The notes: generated by a model not told the origin, from the sequence alone. A stretch of 64,000 nucleotides of DNA from Hyphomicrobiales bacterium (GCA_039973685.1 JBDWKL010000012.1:83180-147179), one strand, 5' to 3'. Numbered from the stretch's first letter, positions 16,841 through 26,406 are shown. Made by a program: numbers and translations.

Positions 16841-17758
16841 TTATTCAGCTTCGAAATAGCCATCATCTAATTTCTTCAAATGAAGAACCTCTTCACTTTG
16901 ACACCCTATACTATAGCGGATCATTAACTTGCTTAGTTGCTCACCATCAATCAATACAATGCGAGTACCAAGATCATTTGCCGTTTGGATTGCTGAAGTG
17001 CTGAATTTGGAAGTTGTGACAAAAATACCCTTTGTCGCCTTCTTTAGGCTTAATGCACCAAAAAAATCACGCATGGCACCAGAACCAACATTATTCCCAT
17101 GCGCATATCTTTTGGCTTGCAAATAGATTTGGTCAACACCCAGTGGGTCTTGATCGATTACTCCATCTATCCCATCATCACCAGATTTTCCAAGTGCCTG
17201 ACCAGCATTGTATGATGTTCCGCCGTATCCCATCGAAATCAATAGGTCGATTATTAATTGCTCGAAAAATGCAGGATTAGCTTCTCTTATTTTTGTTAGC
17301 AACTCGTTTGCAAGTGCGCGGTTTATTTCAGCGTGGGCATTTCGCAGTATTTCATCGGGTGTAACTTCTTTTATAGTTGTATCCGATGGCAACTGGTCAT
17401 TATTTCCTCCTGGTCCTTTCCCTCGTTTTTGAAAAGCTTGAAATTCCTCAAACTGGCTAAGAAATGCGTTGTTTATTTCAAGATCCGACTGAGCTAATGC
17501 TTCTTTTCCACGGTCTGTTATTTCAAAAAATCCACGCCTAGGATTTTTCACTAAACCAGCCATTTTAAGATAGCTTCGAGCCCATTGGACTCTATTACTA
17601 AATGTGGTTTGCTTGCCACTTGGTAAAAGCTGGTTCCGTTCAACTTCACTTAAGTTTAATTTGTCTGCTAGCTTAGTTACTACGTCAGCAACACTTACTT
17701 CATTAGGCTCAGCACATTCAAGAACTGGTCGCATTAAGCTTTGATAATCTGGGATCAA
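16841..17758 (-). CDS. mrr: Mrr-type restriction endonuclease
   Basis: 305 residues. N-terminal winged-helix Mrr_N domain (about 1-95, ending GLVKNPRRGFFEITDRGKEAL), a low-complexity linker, then an Mrr_cat PD-(D/E)xK-type nuclease with D198 (GDDGIDG) and Q214-A-K216 (LQAKRY). Mrr proteins usually cut modified DNA or act under stress. Here the gene starts three bases after the type III Res gene, so it is part of the same operon and may extend or guard that system. It is the last gene of the island operon. Confidence 0.88.
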   Translation of the reverse strand: MIPDYQSLMRPVLECAEPNEVSVADVVTKLADKLNLSEVERNQLLPSGKQTTFSNRVQWARSYLKMAGLVKNPRRGFFEITDRGKEALAQSDLEINNAFLSQFEEFQAFQKRGKGPGGNNDQLPSDTTIKEVTPDEILRNAHAEINRALANELLTKIREANPAFFEQLIIDLLISMGYGGTSYNAGQALGKSGDDGIDGVIDQDPLGVDQIYLQAKRYAHGNNVGSGAMRDFFGALSLKKATKGIFVTTSKFSTSAIQTANDLGTRIVLIDGEQLSKLMIRYSIGCQSEEVLHLKKLDDGYFEAE

Positions 17759-17761
17759 AAT

Positions 17762-20650
17762 TTACCCTCTAACTTCCTTGATAATAGAAAGCATCTTATC
17801 GCTACTAAGTTGGCGATGGAAATGCACTTTTGTTCCATGTTTGAGATCAGCAAAAAACGAATTGGCATGTTCTATTTTTTTCTTTTCCAACTCCGATAAA
17901 TCGAGTTCATTCTTACCTTTGGTTTCCACGACCAAGTTGATATCAGATTTGCCATCACGTCCTTTAATTACATAGGCAAAATCAGGTGAATATGTACCAC
18001 CACCTACTAGCGGTATCCTGATAGAATTTTTAGGTATCTTGGAATAAACGATTATTTCGTCAATTTCTTCCTTGATGTTTTGTAGCTCCAATTCGCCATC
18101 ATAAAAAATTTCATCAAACAGGTAATCTTTTGGTGCAAGTCCATCTTCAAACATGGTGCCAACGTCATTGCTGGCAATATTTTCATGCGGGGTTCCATCT
18201 TTGGTTGTGAACTTTGTTGGATGAATTTTATTGCTGGTTTTTTGGTAACTGATTTGAAATTTGCCATAGGCATTTTGCATCAGATAATCATTGAAGCCGG
18301 ACTTCAGCTTTCGAATGGTTGACTGGCTTAAGTAATGGTCTATTTCTAATTTCTTATTCTGCTTAAGCAATAAAAAGACTTCATGAAGCGAATGAATGTT
18401 TAGTGAAAGTGCAATTGCAAGGCCTTGCAAAAACTCTTTGTAAGTCATGAGTTTGAAGGGTAGAACTTTGCTTTCGGAAATACCTTTTGATTGGCCTACG
18501 CGATTGCTTTCAACCGTAATTTTAGTAGTGACCGTCTTTGAACCAGTTGCTTCAAAATCATCAAGCGCATTGGAAATATAGTCTTGGAAAAGTGCTTTGA
18601 AGCCGCTTTCATCCTTAACTTGATATTCAAGCACAACCTTCTGGTTGATTTGCTCCCAAAGCTGTTTTAGCTCTTCATATTTACCCTTGCGGATAGTTGC
18701 TTTAGGTTTATCGCTTCCCGATTTTTTAATTTTTCCTTTTTTCAAACCTGTATCAAAAGCTGCTGGAAACAATTCGCGCAATTGGTCAAAGCCGCCTGCT
18801 TTATATTCGTTCTTTCTATTTATTATCCCCTTATCATCCAAAAATTCCAACAAGGCTTCATCATCTGCGTACTCATTGTAGTGCTGCAAAATAGAGGTAA
18901 TTAGTTCATCTATAAGTTTGTCTTGGTTAAGCGTAGCGCTTCCCTGTTCATTGATTTCATTGACCAGTTTTGCAACAAAATCTGTCTCCGTGAAGTCTAC
19001 AAAATAGTGTAGTGAGTGGCTTTTGGATTTATCACGTGTCATGTACTCTGTGACGGGCAAGCGTAGGCCACGACCTACTTCCTGCAGCTTTGATGTTTCG
19101 CTGCCTGATGATCTTAATTTGCAGATTGTGAAGACATTTGGATTGTCCCAGCCTTCACGTAATGTCCATTTAGAAAAGATGAAACGTCGTGGATTATTGA
19201 AATCCAAAAGGGTTTCCTTGTCATGAAGTATCTCAAGGGTTTCCTTTTCAATTTTCTCATCTTTACCGGAGTTATCTGCTGAAAAATACCCGCCGTGAAG
19301 GGCTGAAAGGTCTTTCAAGGCTGATTGCAAATGGGCCTTGTAATCAGCATTTACTTCCTTGTTGATAAGATGCGCAACATGGGCCTTTACCATCGCTTCA
19401 AATTGCATACGTAACGCACCATTTTTTTCACGATAGCTTTTTATATTATCTATGAAGAAAAGTGTCAGGGGTTTAATTCGTGGGCTTTGCAAGAACAATT
19501 CCCGTTCATTTTCAAAATGCTGGCTGATTGCATTTTGGATCATTTTTTCCTGCAAGGTTTCGGCATAGGAATACGGGTTCAGTCTATCGCCTTTTTTCAA
19601 TTCCATACCGTTGGAAAGAACGGTTTTTGATTTATTCATTGCCTCAATATGAAGTCCCTGCATTTCAGGGTGAACGCTTTCAAAGCTTGCTTTGCTGGTA
19701 AGACGGTGTCGGCTTTTATTTCCTGCATCAATGAGCTCAAAGCTGGCTTCTTTCCCGTCTAGTTCAATCAACCTCAAAACAGTATTTTGTGCCTCCGGAA
19801 ATTCTTCAACATGCGCTGTTACACCTTTAACCAAGTCCTGATTGAAGGCTTCTATGGCATTCAGTTGATATACAAGATTGACCAAATCATCATCGAAGGT
19901 AGCGCCATATCTCAGGGTGAATTGTGGCTTGAAACGCATCAGGTTTTTATAAGTGGAATTACCACGTTTAAACATATGAGGTTCATCAATGATCAAACCA
20001 GGTTTGGTATTAGCAATCGCTTCATGAGGTATGCCAAATTCATCAAATAAGGCCACGTCAAAAGACTTCTCCATTGTCTTCGAGTTGATCATACCTGCAT
20101 TGATGACCAGCACATGTATGGCGTTTTTATTGAGGTTGCTATCTGCACGACAAAAATCGGCGATGGCTTGTGGAAGGCGTTCTTTTTTGGATTTTGATTT
20201 TTGCTGACTTTGCACCTCATGCACCTTAATTTCAGAACCATAGTCATGCCTGAAATGGTCTCTTGCTGCATCGGATTTTAGAAAGCTTACTGTGCCAGCC
20301 TTAATTGCTACACGGGGTACTGCTATGATGAACTTATGCAAGCCAGTTTGTTTGTGAAGCTCAAACATGGTCTTGGTATAGGCGTATGTTTTGCCCGTGC
20401 CAGTTTCCATGGAAATATCAAATATTAGTTCACTGATGTCATCGGTCTTTATGAGCGATTCCCAACCACCGTATTTTTGTAAATCAACGATGCTTCGACG
20501 CAAGTTTTTTTGTTCGTCTAAAAACTGCAACAATGGGTTTTGAGTGCTGAATGTATCACGGAAAACGGATATGCCTTCCAACGCGTCCATAACACCGTTT
20601 ACGGCTGCTAGTTGATGGGGCAAATTCCGTTCAAAGACAAAACCGGACAT
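17762..20650 (-). CDS. res: Type III restriction enzyme, Res subunit
   Basis: 962 residues. Superfamily 2 helicase/translocase core: Walker A METGTGKT (82-88), DEAH-like box LIIDEPHMF near residue 215, later motif SKWTLREGWDNPNVF and the QEVGRGLRLPV arginine finger region. The C-terminal PD-(D/E)xK nuclease is visible as YSPDFAYVI ... LVVETKGK near residue 910. With Mod it cuts DNA between two head-to-head unmethylated sites after ATP-driven movement. It starts three bases after mod. The length is normal for Res and the frame is intact. Confidence 0.93.
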   Translation of the reverse strand: MSGFVFERNLPHQLAAVNGVMDALEGISVFRDTFSTQNPLLQFLDEQKNLRRSIVDLQKYGGWESLIKTDDISELIFDISMETGTGKTYAYTKTMFELHKQTGLHKFIIAVPRVAIKAGTVSFLKSDAARDHFRHDYGSEIKVHEVQSQQKSKSKKERLPQAIADFCRADSNLNKNAIHVLVINAGMINSKTMEKSFDVALFDEFGIPHEAIANTKPGLIIDEPHMFKRGNSTYKNLMRFKPQFTLRYGATFDDDLVNLVYQLNAIEAFNQDLVKGVTAHVEEFPEAQNTVLRLIELDGKEASFELIDAGNKSRHRLTSKASFESVHPEMQGLHIEAMNKSKTVLSNGMELKKGDRLNPYSYAETLQEKMIQNAISQHFENERELFLQSPRIKPLTLFFIDNIKSYREKNGALRMQFEAMVKAHVAHLINKEVNADYKAHLQSALKDLSALHGGYFSADNSGKDEKIEKETLEILHDKETLLDFNNPRRFIFSKWTLREGWDNPNVFTICKLRSSGSETSKLQEVGRGLRLPVTEYMTRDKSKSHSLHYFVDFTETDFVAKLVNEINEQGSATLNQDKLIDELITSILQHYNEYADDEALLEFLDDKGIINRKNEYKAGGFDQLRELFPAAFDTGLKKGKIKKSGSDKPKATIRKGKYEELKQLWEQINQKVVLEYQVKDESGFKALFQDYISNALDDFEATGSKTVTTKITVESNRVGQSKGISESKVLPFKLMTYKEFLQGLAIALSLNIHSLHEVFLLLKQNKKLEIDHYLSQSTIRKLKSGFNDYLMQNAYGKFQISYQKTSNKIHPTKFTTKDGTPHENIASNDVGTMFEDGLAPKDYLFDEIFYDGELELQNIKEEIDEIIVYSKIPKNSIRIPLVGGGTYSPDFAYVIKGRDGKSDINLVVETKGKNELDLSELEKKKIEHANSFFADLKHGTKVHFHRQLSSDKMLSIIKEVRG

Positions 20651-20653
20651 AAC

Positions 20654-22525
20654 CTAAAACCTGATATCAAGGGTGAGTTCAATGCCCTTACGATTGTTAT
20701 AGGAATGAATGGCCTCACTGATTTCGCGTTGTGCTTTGCTGGTGAGCAATTGACCTAATATAATCAGCTTGCGCGGTGCAAAATCCTTGTCGTGATCAAT
20801 ACGCTCCAAGAGTTCAACAATGTGCTTTAGCTCAAGCCCCTGATCCATGAAGTAAAGCAGTTCATTGCCCTGATGCGCCACGTAGCCTGCCAGCTGAATA
20901 GAGGTTAGCTCCAAATGCAAAGGCAACCCATCATAAACCTGCCATGTGAGCATGAGTTGTCTACGCTCTTCTTCACTCAGTTTTTCAGCCTCAAATGCTT
21001 CATATTGTTCTAGTGTTTCCGCCTCATCAAGATAGCCATCAAAAGGGGAAATAGTTTTGAATTCCTTGAAGCCAAAATCACATTTAGCTTCTGGATTTTC
21101 TTCTTTTATTTTCGTTGCTGCCCGTTTGATGCGTTCACGGGTAATTTCAAAGATGGTGTTATAGCCCACCTTATAAGCTTCTGATTTTGGATCGGTTGGC
21201 TCATCCAGCTGTACTGATATGCATTTGCGATTGCCCCCATCTTCTGAATTAAGTGCCATCACTGCATGTGCGGTGGTGCCAGAGCCTGAAAAGAAATCTA
21301 GAGTTAAATCACTAGTCTCTGTGACTTGAAGTGTTAGTGTATGCAGCAAGCTCAATGGTTTCGAATATTCAAAAATATTACCGGTTAACAAACTTTGCAT
21401 CGCTTTTGTAGCTTCACTATTGAGCCCAACATGGTTCATCATAAGAGTGGAGTACGGGTTAAATTGTGTTTTTAATTCCCCTTTGAAACGTTTTTGCATC
21501 GGTCGTTTTGAATTATCTGAGGGGAAAAGTATTCGCCCTTCCAAGATCATCCGATCCATTGTTTCTGGTATAAAGGCCCAAACCCTATTTGGATTATGAG
21601 GGTAGGATATGCCTGTTTCTGGGTCGAGCAAATCATAAGCTTGATTTGGCCTCATTGCGGCTGACATGCCTACAGTTAAATTATCCGATATCCAGTCACC
21701 ACGTGGGTCATTATCGGGATTTTTGTAATTTTTAAAATTTTTTGCAATTCCCCGAAATCCTTCAAATTCAGATTTCTTGTAACAGATCACTCCTTCATGG
21801 TCAGTTGATAAATTGCTTTCATCAAGTGCACTACTCACCCTACGCTTCCACATAAGATGTCCGACAAAATTTTCTTCCCCAAAAACTTCATCGCAAAGTA
21901 GTTTGAGTTGTGCCTGTTCATTGTCATCAATTGAAATGAAAATCACACCATCTTCACGCAAGAGTTCGCGAGCAATATAGAGCCTTGGAAACATGAAAGT
22001 TAGCCATGCGCTATGGCTATTAGATTTGCTTTGGGTGAACTCCAATATGCGTTTGGCTTCATCGTCTTCAATGCCTGCCAGTTGTGACAATTGCTCAACC
22101 GTGAATTTGCGATCATCTGCGTAAACAAAGCCATCCGAACCCGTGTTATAAGGCGGGTCGATATAGATCATCTTGACCTTTTCACGATAGGCGTTTTTGA
22201 GGTGTTTCAGGACTTCAAGATTATCACCTTGAATGAGCAAGTTTTCTGAATTTGCATTTTCCGGTTTTGAATTGTGCTCTTCATTGGCCGCGAGTAGCGT
22301 TCTGACATTTTCGTTGGCCAAAAGCCGTGCATAAGACTTGCCAAGCCAATTGAGCGTATAGCCTTCACGGGTAATATCAGAGCCCGATGCCTTTACCAGT
22401 TCTTCCAACTTATGAGGTTGAAAAGCGCCATCCTTATCAAAGCAATTTGGAAAATGCTCTTTCAGCACGTCAATTTGTTTGCTGTTAGCCGTAATGTTGG
22501 CGTTCTCTGATATTTCTTTTTTCAT
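20654..22525 (-). CDS. mod: Type III DNA methyltransferase, Mod subunit
   Basis: 623 residues. Beta-class N6-adenine methyltransferase order: catalytic DPPY at 123-126 (MIYIDPPYNTGSDG) comes before the SAM-binding FFSGSGTTA near residue 412. The middle region (about 230-350) should hold the target-recognition domain; it is visibly A+T-rich. Mod methylates one strand of an asymmetric site and guides Res. No repeat tract for phase variation is seen in the gene. Head of mod-res-mrr; 70 bp follow the integrase stop on the same strand. Confidence 0.93.
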   Translation of the reverse strand: MKKEISENANITANSKQIDVLKEHFPNCFDKDGAFQPHKLEELVKASGSDITREGYTLNWLGKSYARLLANENVRTLLAANEEHNSKPENANSENLLIQGDNLEVLKHLKNAYREKVKMIYIDPPYNTGSDGFVYADDRKFTVEQLSQLAGIEDDEAKRILEFTQSKSNSHSAWLTFMFPRLYIARELLREDGVIFISIDDNEQAQLKLLCDEVFGEENFVGHLMWKRRVSSALDESNLSTDHEGVICYKKSEFEGFRGIAKNFKNYKNPDNDPRGDWISDNLTVGMSAAMRPNQAYDLLDPETGISYPHNPNRVWAFIPETMDRMILEGRILFPSDNSKRPMQKRFKGELKTQFNPYSTLMMNHVGLNSEATKAMQSLLTGNIFEYSKPLSLLHTLTLQVTETSDLTLDFFSGSGTTAHAVMALNSEDGGNRKCISVQLDEPTDPKSEAYKVGYNTIFEITRERIKRAATKIKEENPEAKCDFGFKEFKTISPFDGYLDEAETLEQYEAFEAEKLSEEERRQLMLTWQVYDGLPLHLELTSIQLAGYVAHQGNELLYFMDQGLELKHIVELLERIDHDKDFAPRKLIILGQLLTSKAQREISEAIHSYNNRKGIELTLDIRF

Positions 22526-22595
22526 GCTTGCGTATCAATCTTTTATTTTCGCAATACTATTAAAGAAAATAACCTTTCGATCAATTGCTAAGTCA

Positions 22596-23612
22596 TCAGT
22601 TAAAAGCAATTTCAGTTATGGTGCGCCTCTGATCTAATTCCGACAATTGCCCATAACTACTTAACGTTGTGTCTATCGAACTATGTCCCAGATTTTGCCT
22701 CACAGCATTCAAGAACTGCGGACTTTGGGTTTGTGCATAACGAGCGATGGTTTTGCGGAATGAATGCGGATTGAGATATTCGAAACCTGCTTTGACAAAA
22801 CATGCTTTGAAAATGTTCCGAATTGTAGTGTCAGACTTTATGCCATCTGATTTCAATTTGTCTTCGAACAAGTTTCGTTCGTTAAAGTTACGAGTGGTGG
22901 CCGGGAACAGCGGATCATTTGGTTTAAAGCCAATCTCTATCAACCTATCCCGCCATCCAATGACATTGCCGATAATATCCTTAGGCAAGGGAACAAATAC
23001 AACTTGTCGGGTCTTTGCAAACTTCACATGCATGTTTTTGGGTGAAACGTGAATAAAGTAAGCTCCGTCTTCTTCAATCAAGTTTTGAAGCTTAACGGTC
23101 CTGAGTTCTGAAATTCGCAATGCACATAGAGCTTGGAGCGACACCATCGCTTTTTCCCTCATCCCTCTATCCGTATCAGAGGGCATGTTGCGAATGGCCG
23201 CTATGATTTGCTCATAGCTATACGATTTTTGATAAAGACCTGACTTCGCCTCTCGGCGTTGGTTTCTAGAAATATTTAGATAATCGATGTGATTGTAATC
23301 GATCTTACTACGGTAACCCCGCTGGCGTTCCAGCCAATTCAGAAAGTCTTTGAGAGCGCGAATATTGTCTGTGATGTAGGATAGGGACAATTCAGCATTG
23401 AACATGCCTTGAATATATTTATCCGCCACATCCGCATTGAAGCATTCAAAGCCTTTGAATTTAACAAAGAGCTCAAAATCACGAATGTGCTTCAGATTGG
23501 CAAGGACAGTCTTTTCATCCTTCTGTCCAATGCATCGCAAGTGCTGACGGTATTTACATTTGATACGCTCGTTCGCGGCACAAAAACGCTCTGGCTTCCT
23601 ATCAACTTTCAT
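22596..23612 (-). CDS. Tyrosine recombinase/integrase of the island
   Basis: 338 residues from ATG 23612, which overlaps the end of the upstream gene by 11 bases; a start at 23639 is possible. Core-binding domain about 30-125, catalytic domain after. Catalytic residues are complete: R166 (CALRISELR), H283 and R286 (NPHSFRKT), H310 (GHSS) and Y320 (SSYGQL). The N-terminus is cysteine-rich (RFCAANERIKCKYRQHLRC), which is unusual and may bind zinc. It probably inserts or excises this island. The coupled upstream HTH/zinc-ribbon gene suggests a two-protein recombinase. Confidence 0.88.
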   Translation of the reverse strand: MKVDRKPERFCAANERIKCKYRQHLRCIGQKDEKTVLANLKHIRDFELFVKFKGFECFNADVADKYIQGMFNAELSLSYITDNIRALKDFLNWLERQRGYRSKIDYNHIDYLNISRNQRREAKSGLYQKSYSYEQIIAAIRNMPSDTDRGMREKAMVSLQALCALRISELRTVKLQNLIEEDGAYFIHVSPKNMHVKFAKTRQVVFVPLPKDIIGNVIGWRDRLIEIGFKPNDPLFPATTRNFNERNLFEDKLKSDGIKSDTTIRNIFKACFVKAGFEYLNPHSFRKTIARYAQTQSPQFLNAVRQNLGHSSIDTTLSSYGQLSELDQRRTITEIAFN

Positions 23613-24126
23613 AGAACAAGTCCCCTTGCAATGACTCACTTGTGCCTTGTTTGTCCTGTGCAGCTATGTGAGTCTTACTGGTGGGTTTTGCGTCATCATA
23701 TAATTGCGAAACATCAACCAGCTTGAATATATTTTTGAGGTCTGCCAAATCAGCCATTTTATAGTTCTTGAACATGCTCGTCTTGCACACTCGGCATATT
23801 CCTTGAACCTTCACGAATTGGGCTTTCTGGGTTGCGGAAACCTCGCTTCTATAAACGGGCCTTGCATCCTGGCAACGCATACAAAAAAACTCATCAAATG
23901 CTGTTTTGCATTTGTTGGTCTGGTTGTTCTTCTTCAGGAAGGCGATGAAGTTTTGACCGTAGATCAAAGCAGGCTTGCCTGCATCAATTGTACTAAGGCC
24001 GTTCTTAATCCACTTACGAATGGTTTGCGGGTGCAAGCCTAAATCAGCGAACAGAGCGCAAATTTCGTCAAGATCATAAGTATACCAATATCGCACCCGA
24101 TTATGAGGGTACAAGCGCCTAGACAT
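23602..24126 (-). CDS. HTH and zinc-ribbon protein coupled to the integrase
   Basis: 174 residues. A MerR/Xre-like helix-turn-helix is likely at about 20-45 (DEICALFADLGLHPQTIRKWIKNG is split by a short turn). A zinc ribbon is shown by C82-x2-C85 and C111-x2-C114. The tail (about 145-174) is polar and looks disordered. It starts three bases after the AlpA-like gene and overlaps the integrase start by 11 bases. Probably a DNA-binding accessory protein of the recombinase; no named family is assigned. Confidence 0.75.
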   Translation of the reverse strand: MSRRLYPHNRVRYWYTYDLDEICALFADLGLHPQTIRKWIKNGLSTIDAGKPALIYGQNFIAFLKKNNQTNKCKTAFDEFFCMRCQDARPVYRSEVSATQKAQFVKVQGICRVCKTSMFKNYKMADLADLKNIFKLVDVSQLYDDAKPTSKTHIAAQDKQGTSESLQGDLFYES

Positions 24127-24129
24127 GAC

Positions 24130-24312
24130 TTAACCCTGCGTTGATGCGATGAGGGTGCGAATATCTTCAACACGCCACGCCGTCATTTTGGGGCCAAGTT
24201 TTAAAGGCTGCGGGTAATGCCCTTCTTTCACGCCCGCCCACCAAGTTGACTTGGATACAGGAAAGATGACCATTGGTGAAAATTTGAACGCTACGAAAGT
24301 CGCAGCGTTCAA
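24130..24312 (-). CDS. AlpA-like excisionase/regulator
   Basis: 60 residues from a TTG at 24312; an ATG at 24273 would give 47. The HTH core VSKSTWWAGVKEGHYPQPL followed by KLGPKMTAWRVEDI is typical of AlpA/phage-regulatory proteins that control excision of integrated elements. The longer form keeps the strand before the HTH, so it is preferred, but no Shine-Dalgarno sequence precedes either start. The first codons lie inside a strong inverted repeat. Confidence 0.7.
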   Translation of the reverse strand: MNAATFVAFKFSPMVIFPVSKSTWWAGVKEGHYPQPLKLGPKMTAWRVEDIRTLIASTQG

Positions 24313-24313
24313 A
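24283..24313. repeat. 14-bp imperfect inverted repeat at the AlpA-like start
   Basis: Arms 24283-24296 and 24300-24313, loop 24297-24299, one mismatch that becomes a G-U pair in minus-strand RNA. It lies between the small HTH gene and alpA and is followed on the minus strand by a short T-run, so it could be an attenuator or an operator. Confidence 0.7.
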
Positions 24314-24317
24314 TAAG

Positions 24318-24509
24318 TTAAATTAGTTTTGCTGGTGCGATTTCGGCGTAGATTCTGCCGTATTTCAAATCAGAACAGCGCCCTTGATTGAAACGAAAAT
24401 CAGAGGCAATTTCGTGATATACGTCACCACGCAAAATCCGGGCTTTGATGATGGCAATTTCTGCTTTTGACAAGTGTTTCAAAATTAATCCTTTCACTAA
24501 GATTTTCAT
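24318..24509 (-). CDS. Small HTH protein of the island
   Basis: 63 residues from the ATG at 24509 (an in-frame start at 24539 adds ten). The sequence LSKAEIAIIKARILRGDVY then HEIASDFRFNQGRCSDLKYG has the layout of the HTH seen at the N-terminus of resolvases and HNH proteins: repeat-count helix followed by recognition helix. Probably a regulator of the integration operon. First gene of the minus-strand series ending at mrr. Confidence 0.5.
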   Translation of the reverse strand: MKILVKGLILKHLSKAEIAIIKARILRGDVYHEIASDFRFNQGRCSDLKYGRIYAEIAPAKLI

Positions 24510-24539
24510 AAAAGACCGACCGGTTTTCAACCTCTGCAC

Positions 24540-25056
24540 TGTTCCTATTTGTGCCTCAAGTAGAGAAATTCACAGATAAGGGCGTATACATTCCCGCAAG
24601 CACTTGAAGGCTAAGAGAATAATTTTTGCATCCTCTCATACTCCCCCACAAACGGACATTTATGCCTTAATTCGTCGGTCAACTCGTGATGGCCATCACA
24701 CGTTTGAACATATGTCTAAAACATCCCGCTGCAAGCGATAACAATCGCAGAAGACCGCTGTTCTAAGCAAAACATTGCGATATTTCAGCGGTTTAAAATT
24801 CATAAGGCAATGTTTCGTGTCAACCAGGACAGTTTTGCCATATTTGAATAACGTATTTGACAACAATCAACTCTCAGCTAACCGTTAGTCAGAACTCTCT
24901 CAAGCGGTTTAATTAGTGGACGGGAATCGAACCTCATTAGAATTAATTGATTTTAATATAGCCGTGGGACACTCAAAGGACATAAATGCCATTTTTGATG
25001 CTACACTTCAAACTGAATGAATTGGTTCATTCATCTATCGAGTGCTCGGCTAATAT
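24540..25056. other. Gene-less stretch inside the island
   Basis: 517 bp with no supported gene on either strand. It holds a perfect hairpin at 25014-25033 (TGAATGAA/TTCATTCA) just past the integrase-like gene and an 11-base string at 24923-24933 shared with the TpsiC region of tRNA-Leu(CAA). The promoter of the minus-strand integration operon should lie near 24540-24640. Confidence 0.6.
24923..24933. repeat. TpsiC-like string shared with tRNA-Leu
   Basis: GGAATCGAACC is identical to 26475-26485 within tRNA-Leu(CAA), in the same orientation. It could be a decayed attachment site or the tail of another tRNA. The flanks do not match, so this is weak. Confidence 0.25.
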
Positions 25057-26406
25057 CTAATTCCTACCAAATGGCGCTGGCAATACCGATGCCGCCTCTT
25101 CGTTTGTTCCTATGTTCCTCCATCGGTGGAATGGTTTTTGACTGCGATATAGTTTGGTGAATTTTGCAAAGGATATAGGCGGCCAATTAAGCTCCATTAG
25201 AATCGATTTCCAATGGCGCGTGATGTTCTGAATTGCATAGTCAGGCCTATGGGCACTAGGAAACCAAAAATCAGAAACAATGCCTTCATCACTTGCAGCT
25301 TTTGCCGTCTCTTTTAAATAGCTGAGTAATTGAGGCCCAATGTACTCAAATTTCCGTTGCCATTTTCCATTGTCTTCGGGCGCGTAAGGCACCCAACGGT
25401 CTGCGACAATTTCTGACCACCGCCCCTTCAAAATACGATTAACTGGCGTATCTATTTCTAAGCATATCAAAATAAAGAATTTGGTCCTCCATTTAGTAAT
25501 ACTAGTTACACAAGCCAAAAATCGTTCTTTGTCAGCGCCAGATAACTTGGCATAAAATTTATCATCGAGCTTGGAAAGCTCATGCGTCTCCAACCAATGA
25601 GGACGTCTAGGGAATGTTATGATTTTGCGTGGTCCACCCAGTTCCTCAACATTAGTGAACGTAATATTCAAAAGAGTGCGCAGGTCTTTAAGTGTTCCGC
25701 GAGATAACTGCGCTTCCTTTATCCAACGCCATATAGTCTCACGTTCTAAATCACGAACTCTTACCAGCCGCTTTTCTCCTGCGGGATCAAAACGATCAAA
25801 CGCGTTTCGAAGCCTATCTGCATATTTGTGATCTCGACCAATTTCAAACTTTAAAGGGTCATAATAATTGCAAACAATTTCAACGAGACGACCAAAAACC
25901 ATATTTCCAAGAGCTGCCCCGTGTCGCTGTTTCATTTGTTGATATTCAGCTTCTATGAGAGTTTCGTTTTCATCTGCCAGTTCTCGCGTGATATGGCGTT
26001 TAAGAATCGCAATTTCTTTTTCAGCCCAATTGCGAGCATGTTGAAGATGTCCAGCTAGGCGAAAGAATTCATCTGAGAATTGCCTTCCGTCATCCCAACT
26101 CCAAGAAAAGAATTTATCCAAATTTTCGTGCGTTCTGTATGTAAGGCGTTTAGCACTACCTGCATAATCTTTCGTTCTAATGCAAAATGAAACATGGCCA
26201 GTAGATTGAATTCGAAGGCCAAACCCACGAATTTCTGTGTCAGCAATCCAGACTTCACCAACACTAGGTATAGTTATGGTTGCTAAAAATTCCTGAGTAA
26301 TTTTTCTTCTTTGCGCCAATATGTCATCACTCGGTAGAGTAGAACAAACAAAGAGTATCAGATAATCACATTTACTACACTGCCGCGCAGCTTTGCTGCT
26401 TGGCAT
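25057..26406 (-). CDS. Integrase-like protein with degenerate catalytic domain
   Basis: 449 residues beside the 3' end of a tRNA, the usual place of an island integrase. The N-terminal part (IADTEIRGFGLRIQSTG, 54-70) matches the arm-binding domain of P4-type tyrosine integrases. In the C-terminal part the box-I region reads DTPVNRILKGRWSEI (319-333), with proline or valine where the catalytic arginine belongs. The expected H-x-x-R is replaced by FAKF near residue 413, and no GH...Y ending exists. The frame is nevertheless open throughout. Either an inactive descendant or a divergent recombinase; the call rests mainly on the N-terminus and location. Confidence 0.55.
   Translation of the reverse strand: MPSSKAARQCSKCDYLILFVCSTLPSDDILAQRRKITQEFLATITIPSVGEVWIADTEIRGFGLRIQSTGHVSFCIRTKDYAGSAKRLTYRTHENLDKFFSWSWDDGRQFSDEFFRLAGHLQHARNWAEKEIAILKRHITRELADENETLIEAEYQQMKQRHGAALGNMVFGRLVEIVCNYYDPLKFEIGRDHKYADRLRNAFDRFDPAGEKRLVRVRDLERETIWRWIKEAQLSRGTLKDLRTLLNITFTNVEELGGPRKIITFPRRPHWLETHELSKLDDKFYAKLSGADKERFLACVTSITKWRTKFFILICLEIDTPVNRILKGRWSEIVADRWVPYAPEDNGKWQRKFEYIGPQLLSYLKETAKAASDEGIVSDFWFPSAHRPDYAIQNITRHWKSILMELNWPPISFAKFTKLYRSQKPFHRWRNIGTNEEAASVLPAPFGRN

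Noticed and set aside
20654..22525. Phase-variable repeat tract in mod
   Set aside because: No simple-sequence tract was found within the gene or its start, so phase variation by slippage is not supported.
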